Source: Piezodorus guildinii
Taxonomy: Eukaryota; Arthropoda; Insecta; Hemiptera; Pentatomidae
DNA length: 64,000 nt
NCBI GenBank assembly: GCA_023052935.1
Contig: CM041297.1
Coordinates: 9,025,327 to 9,089,326, forward strand
Reading direction: 5' to 3'
Shown here: positions 55,270-64,000 of the stretch, one piece after another
Position numbering within the stretch: position 1 is the first letter of the stretch
Layout of the letters: each line of letters starts with the position of its first letter
Notes under the pieces: model-generated
Told to the model about the DNA's origin: nothing
Database searches by the model: none
Seen by the model: only the letters and a program-made list of their open reading frames with translations
Translations under genes and position numbers: made by a program

Positions 55270-56065
55270 TAGAGACACTACCCATTGGCAGCTCTATAAT
55301 AGGAATTCTAAATCAGGAGGTCCTGCGGACATCTTTTTTTCGGACGCCTCGGAAGATTATCAGGAATGGAAAAGTATGCTAGGATAGAAAATAGTAGGTT
55401 AAAGTGTAGTCCGGTAAATAGAGGTTGAAAAGGAGGATTCGTCCTACCAAAGGTGCGTCATTTGATTTTTTTTTTTTGGTATTGTTTAGGACCATTAGGT
55501 AGTACTTAATCCAAGTTTTCGTCATCCCACCCTGTTGCTTCATCCGCTATCTTGCAAAACTGTTAACAATTGGCACCTTTTGCTTTCTAGCTCATTACCA
55601 ATGCATTTTTTTATACTTTAATGTTAATATATAAAAATTTAGACAAGAAAATTTCCTATAGATTCAATAAAAACAGATTTTTCGCATGACTAAGCGTATT
55701 CGAGCTACGAGAAGGCAAAAATGGACGAGAATTGGCGATTTGGCAAACTTTTTACTTTTCTTCTACTTCCGACAGCTAAAACATAAAAATACTTGATCTC
55801 AGCGAAAAGTTTGTAAAATAAACATTGTACATAATTTAATTACCCTTAAGATCCTTTTCTTATGGAATGGAGTGGTAAGTGGGCATGGAGTTGGCCATGG
55901 TAGGAATCATACCTAGTTCAGACTAGAACTGTAATATAGGGAACATTAAGGCCTTTATGGGTGAGTTTATTCGTGACAAAAGGAGTATTGTGGACTTTTC
56001 GAAGGGTATTGGATAGTAAGGATTAGAGACGAGAAGAATTTAATGGTTTAGTAGAGCCACAAATA
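55270..56065 (-). pseudogene. Jockey-like group C relic, interrupted
   Basis: Two blocks match the group C 3' half in minus orientation: 55,270-55,465 (3' UTR and RRLK end region, GACGCCTCGGAAGATTATC) and 55,860-56,065 (the LTxKLxHKGL region and GATTAGAGACGAGAAGAATT). About 395 bp of unrelated AT-rich sequence, which begins with a T run at 55,468, lies between, so a later insertion is likely. No open frame remains. Confidence 0.65.
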
Positions 56066-56079
56066 TCTTCTCCTTAGAG

Positions 56080-56222
56080 ATTTGTCTCTTACTTGGGACT
56101 TGGTTATTCTGGCTCAGGAGACTCTAAAACGTGTATTTCAGTTGAAGATTGGAATCCATAAATATTCACGATCGCAATATTTCCCCGTACTATATATTTC
56201 TATATAAGTAAGTAAAAGTAAA
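56080..56222 (-). repeat. Family D, palindromic-end fragment
   Basis: Matches 54,900-55,030: GACTTGGTTATTCTGGCTCA, CACGATCGCAATATTT, and an end near TAAGTAAAAGTAAAA. Confidence 0.7.
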
Positions 56223-56274
56223 AATTAATATAAAATACAAATCTGAAAAATGTTATACATAGTGACAAAAAACA

Positions 56275-56886
56275 CATCCATTAAATGATTTTTTTTTCTC
56301 TTTATATCTATGTATCAGCAAATGTGCTGTACAAATTGAGATCAGGCATGGTAGGGATGAAGAAGGAAAATGCCCAGCAGCACCTCTTCCATGGCTTTGA
56401 TTTAGGTAGAGGAGGTCCCTCATCCAGCTTCTCTTTAGACTTCTTCTGACTGGGATTTCAGCTATTGACATGTCATTAATCAGTCTATTGTCGTGTCCGT
56501 TAATTTTACTGTGAAAACGAGAATAGAGTGTTCGTATATGTTGGTCAATTATTGATTATTGTATATCCGTATGTAGAGTTCTGTTGTTTACGTTCCAAGG
56601 AGCTGTCGTTATGAGTTTTAAAATTTTGGATTGAGATGATTGCAGTTTTTGTATGTGAGTCTTTTTTGCTCAGACAAACTCTGTACATGACCTAGGACTG
56701 ACGAAAGGTTGACTTGGAAGGATGACTTGGGGCCCACATGTCAAGATGAAAAGACTCTCAACCACCGACTGAAAATACTATACTCTCTTTTTACAAAATC
56801 ATCAAAATTACAAATTAGACAGAAACTGAATACATACACATACCTTCTTAAGCCAATATGGACATACGTTTCACAGATTTTTGGTT
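56275..56886 (-). pseudogene. Jockey-like group A element with 5' inversion (twin priming)
   Basis: 56,275-56,672 is the 3' part in minus orientation: T run, 3' UTR, RRSLKRSWMRDLL end and the TLHTDI region. 56,675-56,886 is the part of the same ORF that should lie just upstream, but on the plus strand (TLNHRLKILYSL, LKPIWTYVSQIFGS). In the consensus at 19,540-19,740 the two parts are directly adjacent. An inverted 5' part joined to the 3' part is the mark of twin priming in target-primed reverse transcription. Confidence 0.8.
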
Positions 56887-56887
56887 C

Positions 56888-57049
56888 ATATAAAATAAAA
56901 ATTCAATTAATATCGTGTTGTAGCTTTCCTTCCTTGTTCCCCGTTGAATCCGCCCCTCAGATCGCTGGGGTTTCAAAGCCTCTAGCATTTGATGTGGTCC
57001 AATCTGAGCTGTTGGGGTTGTCATTTATAGCCTATCTCTTCCTCTTTAG
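56888..57049. repeat. Unclassified repeat unit E, copy 2
   Basis: Matches 13,610-13,790 with small deletions. It sits exactly between the twin-primed Jockey A copy and the next one. Confidence 0.7.
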
Positions 57050-57525
57050 TCTTAAAATTTTGGATTGAAATGATTGCAGTTTTTGTATGTGAGTCTTTTT
57101 AGCTGAACCGAAAATCTGTGAAGCGTATGTCCATATTGGCTTAAGAAGGTATGTGTATGTATTCAGTTTCTGTCTAATTTTTAATTTTGAATATTTAGAT
57201 AAAAGTGAATATAGTACATTCAGTCGGTGGTTAAGAGTCTGTCTTTTCATTTTGACCTGTGGGTCTCAAGTCATCCTTCGATCGAGTGTCAGTCCTAGGT
57301 AATGTACAGAGTTGGTCCGAGGTATTTAGATGTTGTCGATATAAATTGGTGGGGAAGTGTTTTGTCGTAGTGTGAACGTTACGTGTTTTGATTTGTCGTG
57401 ATTTTGTAGAGTCAATGAGGCCAGTATAGCATCGTCGCTTGATGTTAAAATTGCAGTATCGGCCGCGCAAGTAGCAGTCAATGTGGTGGGGTGAGTTGGT
57501 ATGTCATGTGTGTATATGTACTGTT
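57050..57525 (-). pseudogene. Jockey-like group A fragment, RT palm to thumb, 3'-truncated
   Basis: In minus sense it runs from THDIPTHPTTL and CAADTAILTSS (the ADD box with its first Asp lost) through the LTLDRRMT region to MKRQTLNHRLNVLYSL, LKPIWTYASQIFGSAK and QSFQSKIL, and stops abruptly at 57,050 beside repeat unit E. A nested Jockey C insertion interrupts its 5' side at 57,526. Confidence 0.78.
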
Positions 57526-58145
57526 TGTTTTTGTTTTTTTTTTTAAATTCTTTTATTGGTATTTACAACTGTACACAGTACAACAAGTAAATGAGCTGTT
57601 TACAGAACATTGGCTTGGAAAGGTCTTGAGAAGAATCTACCCAGTGGTAGCCCTTCAGAGTTTATTTGGTAAGCAGGTCTTGAGGCCACCGTCTTTTCAG
57701 ACGCCTCGTAGGATTATCGGGAATAGATGCCGATGAGAGGATACAGACAAGCGGGTTTGTATGGACGAGTAATTTGGAATGAAAGGAGTATCTTTTTTGG
57801 GCAATTTCTACGAGTGGGATATTCAGGTCTCTATGGATGAGTTTGTTGGTAACAAAGTAAGGAGCGTCTAGGATTTGTCGAAGGATTTTTGATTGCAAGG
57901 ATTGGATGCGGGAGGAATTCGATGGTTTAGTGGAGCCCCATAGCTCTATGCCATAAGTCCAGATAGGTCTAATAATGGTTGCGTAAATGAGTTTTTGAAG
58001 TATAGAGAGAGTTTTGATCGTTTGTCAAGTAAGTGTTTTAATAGTCGATATCTACGAGCAGTTTCTTGTCGTTTAAGTCTTGTATGAGGATTCCATGTAA
58101 GACGTTTGTCAAGATGAAGTCCAAGGTATTGTATTATGTACTGTT
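57515..58145 (-). mobile_element. Jockey-like group C element with 11-bp target-site duplication, nested in Jockey A
   Basis: The insertion is 57,526-58,134, in minus orientation, flanked by TATGTACTGTT at 57,515-57,525 and 58,135-58,145. T run, 3' UTR, then coding sequence with RRLKRRWPQDLL, QSKILRQILDAPYFVTNKLIHRDLNIP, TIIRPIWTYGIELWGS and a decayed LGL region at the truncation point. Frame changes near 57,800 and 58,010 break it. It is diverged from the other C copies and may be a subfamily. Confidence 0.85.
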
Positions 58146-58600
58146 ACAACTGATTGTAAATTTTTTTTTTTTTATTTCACGTTATTTAAAAGTTATTTAA
58201 TTAATATGCACAAGGAAAATAAGTAAAAGTTGTGTGTTTTTGGTACCATTTTTTTATCTGCGCACATTATCAGATATATAGCACAGTGAAGCATGTTATT
58301 ATACACACTCGTCTTCAATAAATGAACACGAGTAAAGCAATTTCTCATAATTATGCATTATAACAACAAAATGGAAGGAAGGATCGCTAATTTAAAATAA
58401 CTGTGATTCTGCTCAATTATTTTCCCCTTCCAGGAAGGGCAGAAACCAATAAATTCCTTCATGACTTCTGATAATATCTCAATTATGGAATTACGTAAAT
58501 TCCTTCATTAATTTGTCCAATCATGATAATTAATTATGTTTAATCAGAATTCTTTATAATTTAAAGGGGTCTTTATAATTTTAAGGGGAATTCTTTATAA
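58146..58600. other. AT-rich spacer
   Basis: Nothing recognised. Confidence 0.35.
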
Positions 58601-58850
58601 TGCGCAGACCAAAAGAACCACTTCATACAATGCATTTTGGATCTTTTTACGATTTTCTCAAATGCGGTTCAAACGATTATAATTGAACTCGCCATATTGA
58701 TGTAAAATTTAATGGGCTTTAGTAACATGTAGGTTTTATTCTGATTGAAATAGTCTGGCAGGAGTTAAATACCGATATTTTTTTCCTTTAAAGTATCCTG
58801 ACTTTGTAAATATTTATTAATATGGTAAAACGGACTTTTTTAATTCGTTA
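58600..58850 (+). repeat. Family D middle segment
   Basis: Contains the blocks GGATCTTTTTACGATTTTCTC, ACTCGCCATATTGATGTAAA and GAAATAGTCTGGCAGGAGTTAAA, in the same orientation as the copy at 35,808. Confidence 0.7.
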
Positions 58851-58902
58851 TTTCGGTTCTAAGCATCTTGAAACGTAAGCCCTCAAACTTCGAAGGGGAA
58901 TT

Positions 58903-59160
58903 TTTTTTTTTTTTGGTCGATTACAAAGGTTTATTACTGAAAAGCAAACCCAAATTATATTGTTTACATTTATTATTTCCAAATTTTTTATCCACTTTAA
59001 TTCGCATTTCTTGAAATAAATTACAGATTGTTTTGGCATGAACAATAGCGTACAACATTTACTGAAAAACATAGGTAAAGTCAAATAACATAAAAATAAA
59101 TATACATTACAAAAAAATAAACAACCTATAAAACACACGATGTTTACAATATGTTAAAAG
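58903..59160 (-). repeat. Probable Jockey group B 3' UTR fragment
   Basis: A T run followed by an A/T-rich region with AAAGTCAAATnACATAAAAT and AACAACCTATAA blocks also seen at 38,995-39,145. No coding sequence. Confidence 0.5.
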
Positions 59161-60155
59161 AACTGGCTTGTTCTTCCAATTGTTGAGAGAAAAAATTAAT
59201 ACGAGGAGCGCCCCAGGAAAATATTTTATATTTATTTTTATGAGCGATAGTAACAAAATATTTTGAATTAGCTAAAATAGAAAAAAAAAACCTTGGATGT
59301 ACTACAGAGGAAGAAATATTAGGTGTAGATTATTTTAGGTGAAAGTCAAAGCTTAAATATTAAGTTATAAGTATAAAGTGCATCATAATTAAATAAAATA
59401 ATGGTGAAGTTAATTATGAACATCCAACTTTCGAAGAAATGTTATTAAAACCCATTGAATTTTACATTAGCGTAACAAGTTTAGTAAAGATAATTAATTT
59501 TAATTTGAAGAAAATGTATAGTATAGAGGATATAGGAGCATATCCAGCTAATTAATTTCGTTGAAAAAGTTTCTGCAAAATTACAGGCGTGTATCTTTGA
59601 TGTATTTGTAATTTCATGGTTTTCTGAATCTTAATATATTAAACACACACAAAATATTTTATATTATATTTCCTTCTTTCGAATCAGATGACACTAACAA
59701 AACGTGTACTTTTTTTTTAATTATGATTTCTTTTCATTATACATTAAATAAGAAGAATGGAAGAAAATCTGAAATAACGGATGTTTTAAAAAAATATTTA
59801 AAAACAATAACTTAAGAATCTAGGTTTAAGTAGAAATAAAATAATGAGAAATTTTCCACGAGGAAAAGTTTGACTCAACTTAAATGAGGAAACTGGACTT
59901 CAATTTCAATTCATAGTCAAATAAAGAACATTTTCAAATTCAACTAATATCCAACTATCTACTTAAAACTTCGAAAAAACAATCTTATATTTTCCATTAA
60001 GGAATATAAGTCCTATTGTTTCCTAAAGTTTTTAAGATATTGTGATTCTAATTTTCTGTTTATTTAAATACTGAAAGGGCGAATTAAGAGTGTTATTATG
60101 TTTTAAAAATATTTGAACATTAGGAAATTAATTCCTTGTCAGTAATTTAATTGTT
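59161..60155. other. Spacer with a degraded family D-like stretch
   Basis: 59,445-59,640 weakly matches family D in minus orientation (AAAACCCATTGAATTTTACAT, GCGTGTATCTTTGATGT). No gene. Confidence 0.4.
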
Positions 60156-60159
60156 TCGG

Positions 60160-60385
60160 GGGCGGGGTAGCCGAGTGGGTTAGTGTGCGTTGCTTTGACG
60201 CGCGTTGCCTAGACCAACCACAGAGAACCAAAAATTGGAAACTATAAAAATTACGAGTTCGAGTCTCGGTGCCGGGAGGACTTTTATCTCGGCATTTATA
60301 TACTCCGCCCTCATTCCCTGGTCCGAGAAACCCCCGTATAGCCTTCAAAGGCGAGGTTGGGGTGAACAAAGAAAAATATATAAAT
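60160..60385 (+). repeat. tRNA-derived SINE (SINE-2)
   Basis: Head GGGGTAGCCGAGTGGGTTAG at about 60,164 has a good pol III A box. The B box GAGTTCGAGTCTC is at 60,255-60,267. The A-to-B distance is longer than in a tRNA gene because of an extra A-rich stretch (60,220-60,255). A ~100-bp body and an A-rich end follow. It is unrelated to SINE-1 apart from the tRNA origin (head looks Ser/Leu-like). Confidence 0.7.
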
Positions 60386-60499
60386 TGTTTCTTTTTGTAG
60401 AATTTTACGCGAAAATATTTTTAAAAAGGTACTCATCTTGTCCCGGTCGAGCAGATCCGATATTTAGTACTCTCCCTAGAGAAACGACTTCCTAGGAAC

Positions 60500-61030
60500 C
60501 CTCATACAAGACTAAAAAGACAAGAAACTTCAGTCCAACACTACTTCATTACTTACTAGACAAACGTTCTAATCTTCCACTTAACTACCAAGACTCATCT
60601 ACATGACTATTATAAGGCCGATAAGGACTTACAGAGTAGAGCTTTGGGATTCTACTAAACTACCAAATTATTCCTACATCCGATGTCTATAATACAAAAT
60701 CCTTCGTAAGATCCTCAACGTTCCTTACTTTGTCACGAATAACCTCATCCATAAAGACCTTTACGTTTCGGAAGTAGCTAATTCGGCCCGATTCTCTAAA
60801 CTCCATTCTCACCCAAAACCTCTAGTTTCAAATTTGTATTCCTCTTCAATTCCCGATAATCCTCCGAGGCGTCTGAAAAGGAGAGGGCCCCGAGACCTTC
60901 TAGTTTAGAATATCATTAGAGTGCTTCCGTTGGAAAACTTCTCTACATGTGCTTCATGCCTTTTTATATTTTATTCAAATTTACTTGTTGTAAATTCCAA
61001 TAAATAAATTAAAAAAAAAAGAAAAAGAAA
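60500..61030 (+). pseudogene. Jockey-like group C element, 5'-truncated
   Basis: Plus-strand, frame-broken copy: LLHYLLDKRSNLPLNYQ-like start, TIIRPIRTYRVELW, KILRKILNVPYFVTNNLIHKDL, then PPRRLKRRGPRDLL, 3' UTR and an A-rich tail at 61,009-61,028. Small indels disrupt the frame at several places. Confidence 0.75.
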
Positions 61031-61364
61031 CTACTATTTAAGAATAGCCAATATTTAAACAAGTTTTTTAATAGTTATATAACAGATCATTCATAATATT
61101 GGGTCGTTTTACCATTTAATGAAAACATCTTTTTTATATCTAAAATTTTTATTTAAAATATTCACCCTCATTTACACAACAAATTTCATGTTCATAGAAA
61201 ACGTTTCCAAAATTAAAAATTACAGTATGTTCATTAAAAATACCGATTACATAACAAATATTAAAAATTAATGAAAAGTAAACAAAACAAAAAAAAATGA
61301 AAATAAATAAAGAAGAGTAAATTCTCTCATAAAATGAATTATATTTTTAATTTTCAAATTAAGT

Positions 61365-61725
61365 CACACCAGTGACGAGGCCGAGAGCGAGGCGCTAGGA
61401 TCTCTTGGATTCCGCTTTTTCCTCCACAAGTGGAGAGAAAAGCCCAGTCTGGGGTCCCTAAAGCAGTTATATATAGTTATGTTTGTTTGTGTGATATGCT
61501 TATTTGCCAAATTTTTATTTATTCCCAATTATAGGTTGATGTTTAGATTTGTTTTGTTTTTATATTTATTATTATTTAATTCTTTATATATCATTTATTT
61601 GTATTTATAATTTCATTTTTTTTTTTTATCATTTCATTTATTTTTATTTATCTCAATTATAGGTTGTTGTTTGTTTTTTATTTTGTATATAAACTAAAAC
61701 TGTTTTTTATTTTGTATATTGCAGT
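61365..61725 (+). repeat. Jockey group B 3' UTR fragment
   Basis: Plus-strand match to the 3' UTR at 39,145-39,320 (complement): AGCGAGGCGCTAGGATCTCT, CCTCCACAAGTGGAG, CAGTCTGGGGTCCC, then the CCAATTATAGGTTG region, partly repeated (61,530 and 61,655). Confidence 0.7.
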
Positions 61726-62340
61726 TTTCCGTTAAGATTGTTCCATTCCTGTAACTTGCACAATGCTAATCACTCTTTCGTTTAAGTAGAACCTTAATCT
61801 AATACTAAAACCTAAATCTCAATATTGTGGTATTATATATAATATTGAGGTGATCCAGAAGGTGTCAGCTTACCCTATACGGGGTTGCTTATAAGTTTGA
61901 CGGTTTCAAGGAACATTTTATTTCTCGTAGTCATGAATTCGGAAAAATCGCCTATTTTGAATTCTAGAGGGTATAGATATTTGGAATGATGTTCCTTTCA
62001 CAATTTTTCGTATTAGCCATTTTGAAACGATTGTAAACGTTCTTCGGGCGACTTAGCTGCATGCAGCGCTTCAACTTCGACATAATTCGGATTGTATTCT
62101 GGTAGTAGTTAAAATTACTAACCGAGAGCTTCGAAATATATATATATATATATATTCAATTTTTTATTTTTATTAGCGTATGACATAAATAAAATAGAAA
62201 AAAAACGAAAATATTCTATTGGGTCAATTTCATTACCATAAAAAATGAAAGCATAGATGATGCAATTTCTATGACCACAACTGTATATCCTTAATTATGT
62301 GATTGGGAAATTCAGGGTTTTGTAATACTATACTATATAC
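61726..62340. other. Spacer with short TA tracts
   Basis: Nothing supported. Confidence 0.35.
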
Positions 62341-62347
62341 TATACGG

Positions 62348-62349
<2 letters not shown>

Positions 62350-62397
<48 letters not shown>

Positions 62398-62414
62398 TTT
62401 TTTTTTTTTTTTTA
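62350..62414. repeat. (TA)n microsatellite and T run
   Basis: A TA tract (62,350-62,390) followed by a run of about 17 T. Confidence 0.95.
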
Positions 62415-62904
62415 ATAAAGAATGAAACGATATTCTTCTATCACATTTGCTATATATCGTTTAGTTTTTGTTGATTACATTTATGTAAAAAACAAAGTAT
62501 CTATTATATATAGATTAATCTATAGTTAGTCAAACTCGAGACGGTACACAATAGTACAAGTTGAATTTGAATTAGACCCCAGCACAAACACTTGACTCCA
62601 AATATTGCGGTTCCCTGAACTTCTCAGATCTGTGCTCCTCAGGTTCGGGTCCATGGATTTATGTTTGGTTCCATGAAGCTTCCACTTATTGTAGTATAAT
62701 AGTTAAGGTTTATTATTGGAAATTATAAACCTTTCTAATCGGCCTACGTTTCAATATACGTAGGACCCTAACAGCAAATTATCATTCTATATGCTGTCCT
62801 TTGATATTAGCCGTTTAGTTTTAAAATGTTTCAATTCAATAACTCAGTTATTTTCAGAGTTAGAGAAAGTAATCTAGTGTCTTTGAGGATGAGGTCATTG
62901 TGAT

Positions 62905-63075
62905 GAATTTAAAAAAATCTTGTGCAGGCAACACACCACTTTCACTTACCTCGACTTTTTAAATGAATTTATAAACTATTAAATATACTTAAATAAGAAA
63001 AATATTTTAATTTGTTTTAATAAAACGTCTATTCATTTTCGTTGGAAGCATATTATTTAGATTTAATAGTATTAA
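62905..63075 (-). repeat. Family D, far-end fragment
   Basis: Begins AAAAAAATCTTGTGCAGGCA, CACACCACTTTCACTTACCTC, the terminal block of family D. The similarity fades by about 63,075. Confidence 0.6.
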
Positions 63076-63177
63076 TATTTCTTTTCCTACGGTATATTCT
63101 TATTATCTAGAAATCAAATATTACATTAAAAAATAGTTTTGCTCGTTTATTCTTTCTTTTTCTTCTTCTCTCCGGCA

Positions 63178-63460
63178 TTACAGCCCAAGGTGAACTTGGA
63201 CCTCTCCAGAAATGATTCGCCATTCTTGTCTGTCCATGGCCCGCCTCCTCCAGTTGGTCACTCTAATTTTAGATAGGTCCTTTTCCACGTCCTTGATCCA
63301 ACATTTGCGTGCACGTCCTCTCATTCTTTTTTCTGGAAATGTTTCGCGTAGAACTTTCTTTGGTTTCCTTCCATCTAGCATTCGCTCGATATGGCCCAGC
63401 CAACTAATTCTTCTAGATTTAATGAACCTTATTATCTTCATTCTGCATAAGATCATCTAA
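63178..63460 (-). pseudogene. C-terminal fragment of a non-LTR reverse transcriptase
   Basis: 92 open codons in minus orientation: IRFIKSRRISWLGHIERMLDG, then KRMRGRARKCWIKDVEKDL, then MDRQEWRI. WLGHxxRM followed by R-x-R-A/P-R-x-x-W-x-x-D-V is the usual C-terminus of a widespread insect LINE group, similar in layout to 110-367. No RT core is present. Confidence 0.75.
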
Positions 63461-63514
63461 TTCTTGGTTACGCCCAATAAACCATATACTATGTTTCTTT
63501 ATAGGACATAAAAT

Positions 63515-64000
63515 TCTTTTTTTTTGTTATTTAACATATTTATTGATATTTACAACTGTATTAAATAAAAATACATCTAGTAAATGTGATGGTAATATAC
63601 AAAACTGCCATGAAAAACATGTAGAGACACTACCCAGTGGCAGCACTTTAAACATTTTTTAAACTCGAAGGTCCCGGGGCCATTTCCTTTTCAGGCGCCT
63701 CGGAGGATTATCCGGAATTGAAGAGGAAGAAAGGATTGAAACTAGTGGGTTAGAGTGAGAATGGAGTTTGTCATGAAAGGATCGATACCTGGTCCGGGCC
63801 AAATCAATAACATAGGGAACATTAAGGTCTTTATGGATAAGTTTATTCGTGACAAAGTAAGGAGCGTTGAGGATTTTACGAAGGATTTTGGATTGTAAGG
63901 ATTATATGCGGGAAGAATTAGATGGTTTAGTAGAGCCCCAAAGCTCTACTCCGTAAGTCCAGATTGGTCTTATAATAGTCATGTAGATGAGCCTTTTGTA
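63515..64000 (-). pseudogene. Jockey-like group C element, runs off the window
   Basis: Minus-strand 3' part: T run at 63,517-63,523, 3' UTR, then the coding end (RRLKRKWPRDL, TRYRSFHDKLHSHSNPLV, SLQSKILRKILNAPYFVTNKLIHKDL, TIIRPIWTYGVELWGS). It appears to be a good match to the 36,768 and 23,505 copies and continues past 64,000, so its 5' end is outside the window. Confidence 0.85.

Noticed and set aside
60160..60270. Possible tRNA gene (A and B boxes)
   Set aside because: The spacing is too long, no cloverleaf can be closed and a SINE body follows.
1..64000. CRISPR array, rRNA gene or bacterial operon
   Set aside because: No regularly spaced repeats, no rRNA-like sequence and no compact gene order; the content is that of an animal genome.

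Overview
This window is AT-rich, intergenic-type DNA from an animal nuclear genome, almost certainly an arthropod and most likely an insect. The evidence is the mix of mobile elements: Jockey-type non-LTR retrotransposons in many 5'-truncated copies, mariner transposase remnants, an I-type RNase H fragment, an R2-type element with a restriction-like endonuclease, tRNA-derived SINEs, and a full-length env-bearing Ty3/Gypsy (errantivirus-type) provirus. I found no host protein-coding gene, rRNA gene, functional tRNA gene or CRISPR array. The species cannot be fixed from this sequence.

Layout. 1-613 holds the C-terminal end of a non-LTR element. 2.7-9.2 kb holds several short Jockey group A and CR1/L2-like relics. 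10.3-11.3 kb is a decayed reverse transcriptase C-terminus. 12.7-15 kb has long TA repeats and Jockey group B and A pieces. 18.6-20.1 kb is an internally deleted Jockey A element that keeps its ORF1. 21.4-24.3 kb carries an unclassified repeat (family D), a mariner N-terminal relic, Jockey A and C copies and a SINE. 26.2-30.8 kb is a cluster of three 5'-truncated non-LTR insertions, each with a clear target-site duplication (17, 14 and 16 bp). 31.3-34.9 kb holds one long and one short R2-type relic. 34.9-35.1 kb is a 195-bp inverted-repeat element containing a hammerhead-like core. 36.8-38.1 kb is a Jockey C copy carrying a nested SINE, followed by a perfect 53-bp-arm palindrome.

The centrepiece is 43,118-50,593: a 7.5-kb errantivirus-like provirus with 287/288-bp LTRs that differ at only three places, a tRNA-Lys primer site, gag, pol reached by a -1 frameshift at a U-UUU-UUA heptamer, and env. 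It is young but not fully intact. The glutamate of the integrase DD35E triad is an asparagine, and env has one in-frame stop. Fragments of one mariner and of a second repeat unit lie on both sides of it.

The right third (51-64 kb) continues the pattern: more family D, Jockey A and C (one copy with a twin-priming inversion, one nested copy with an 11-bp duplication), a second SINE type, and a further hammerhead-like motif. The most unusual things are the three hammerhead-like motifs (34,990, 51,071 and 53,400), the long perfect palindrome at 38.5 kb, the recurrent family D with defined ends and no coding capacity, and the provirus that is young by its LTRs but altered at the integrase active site.
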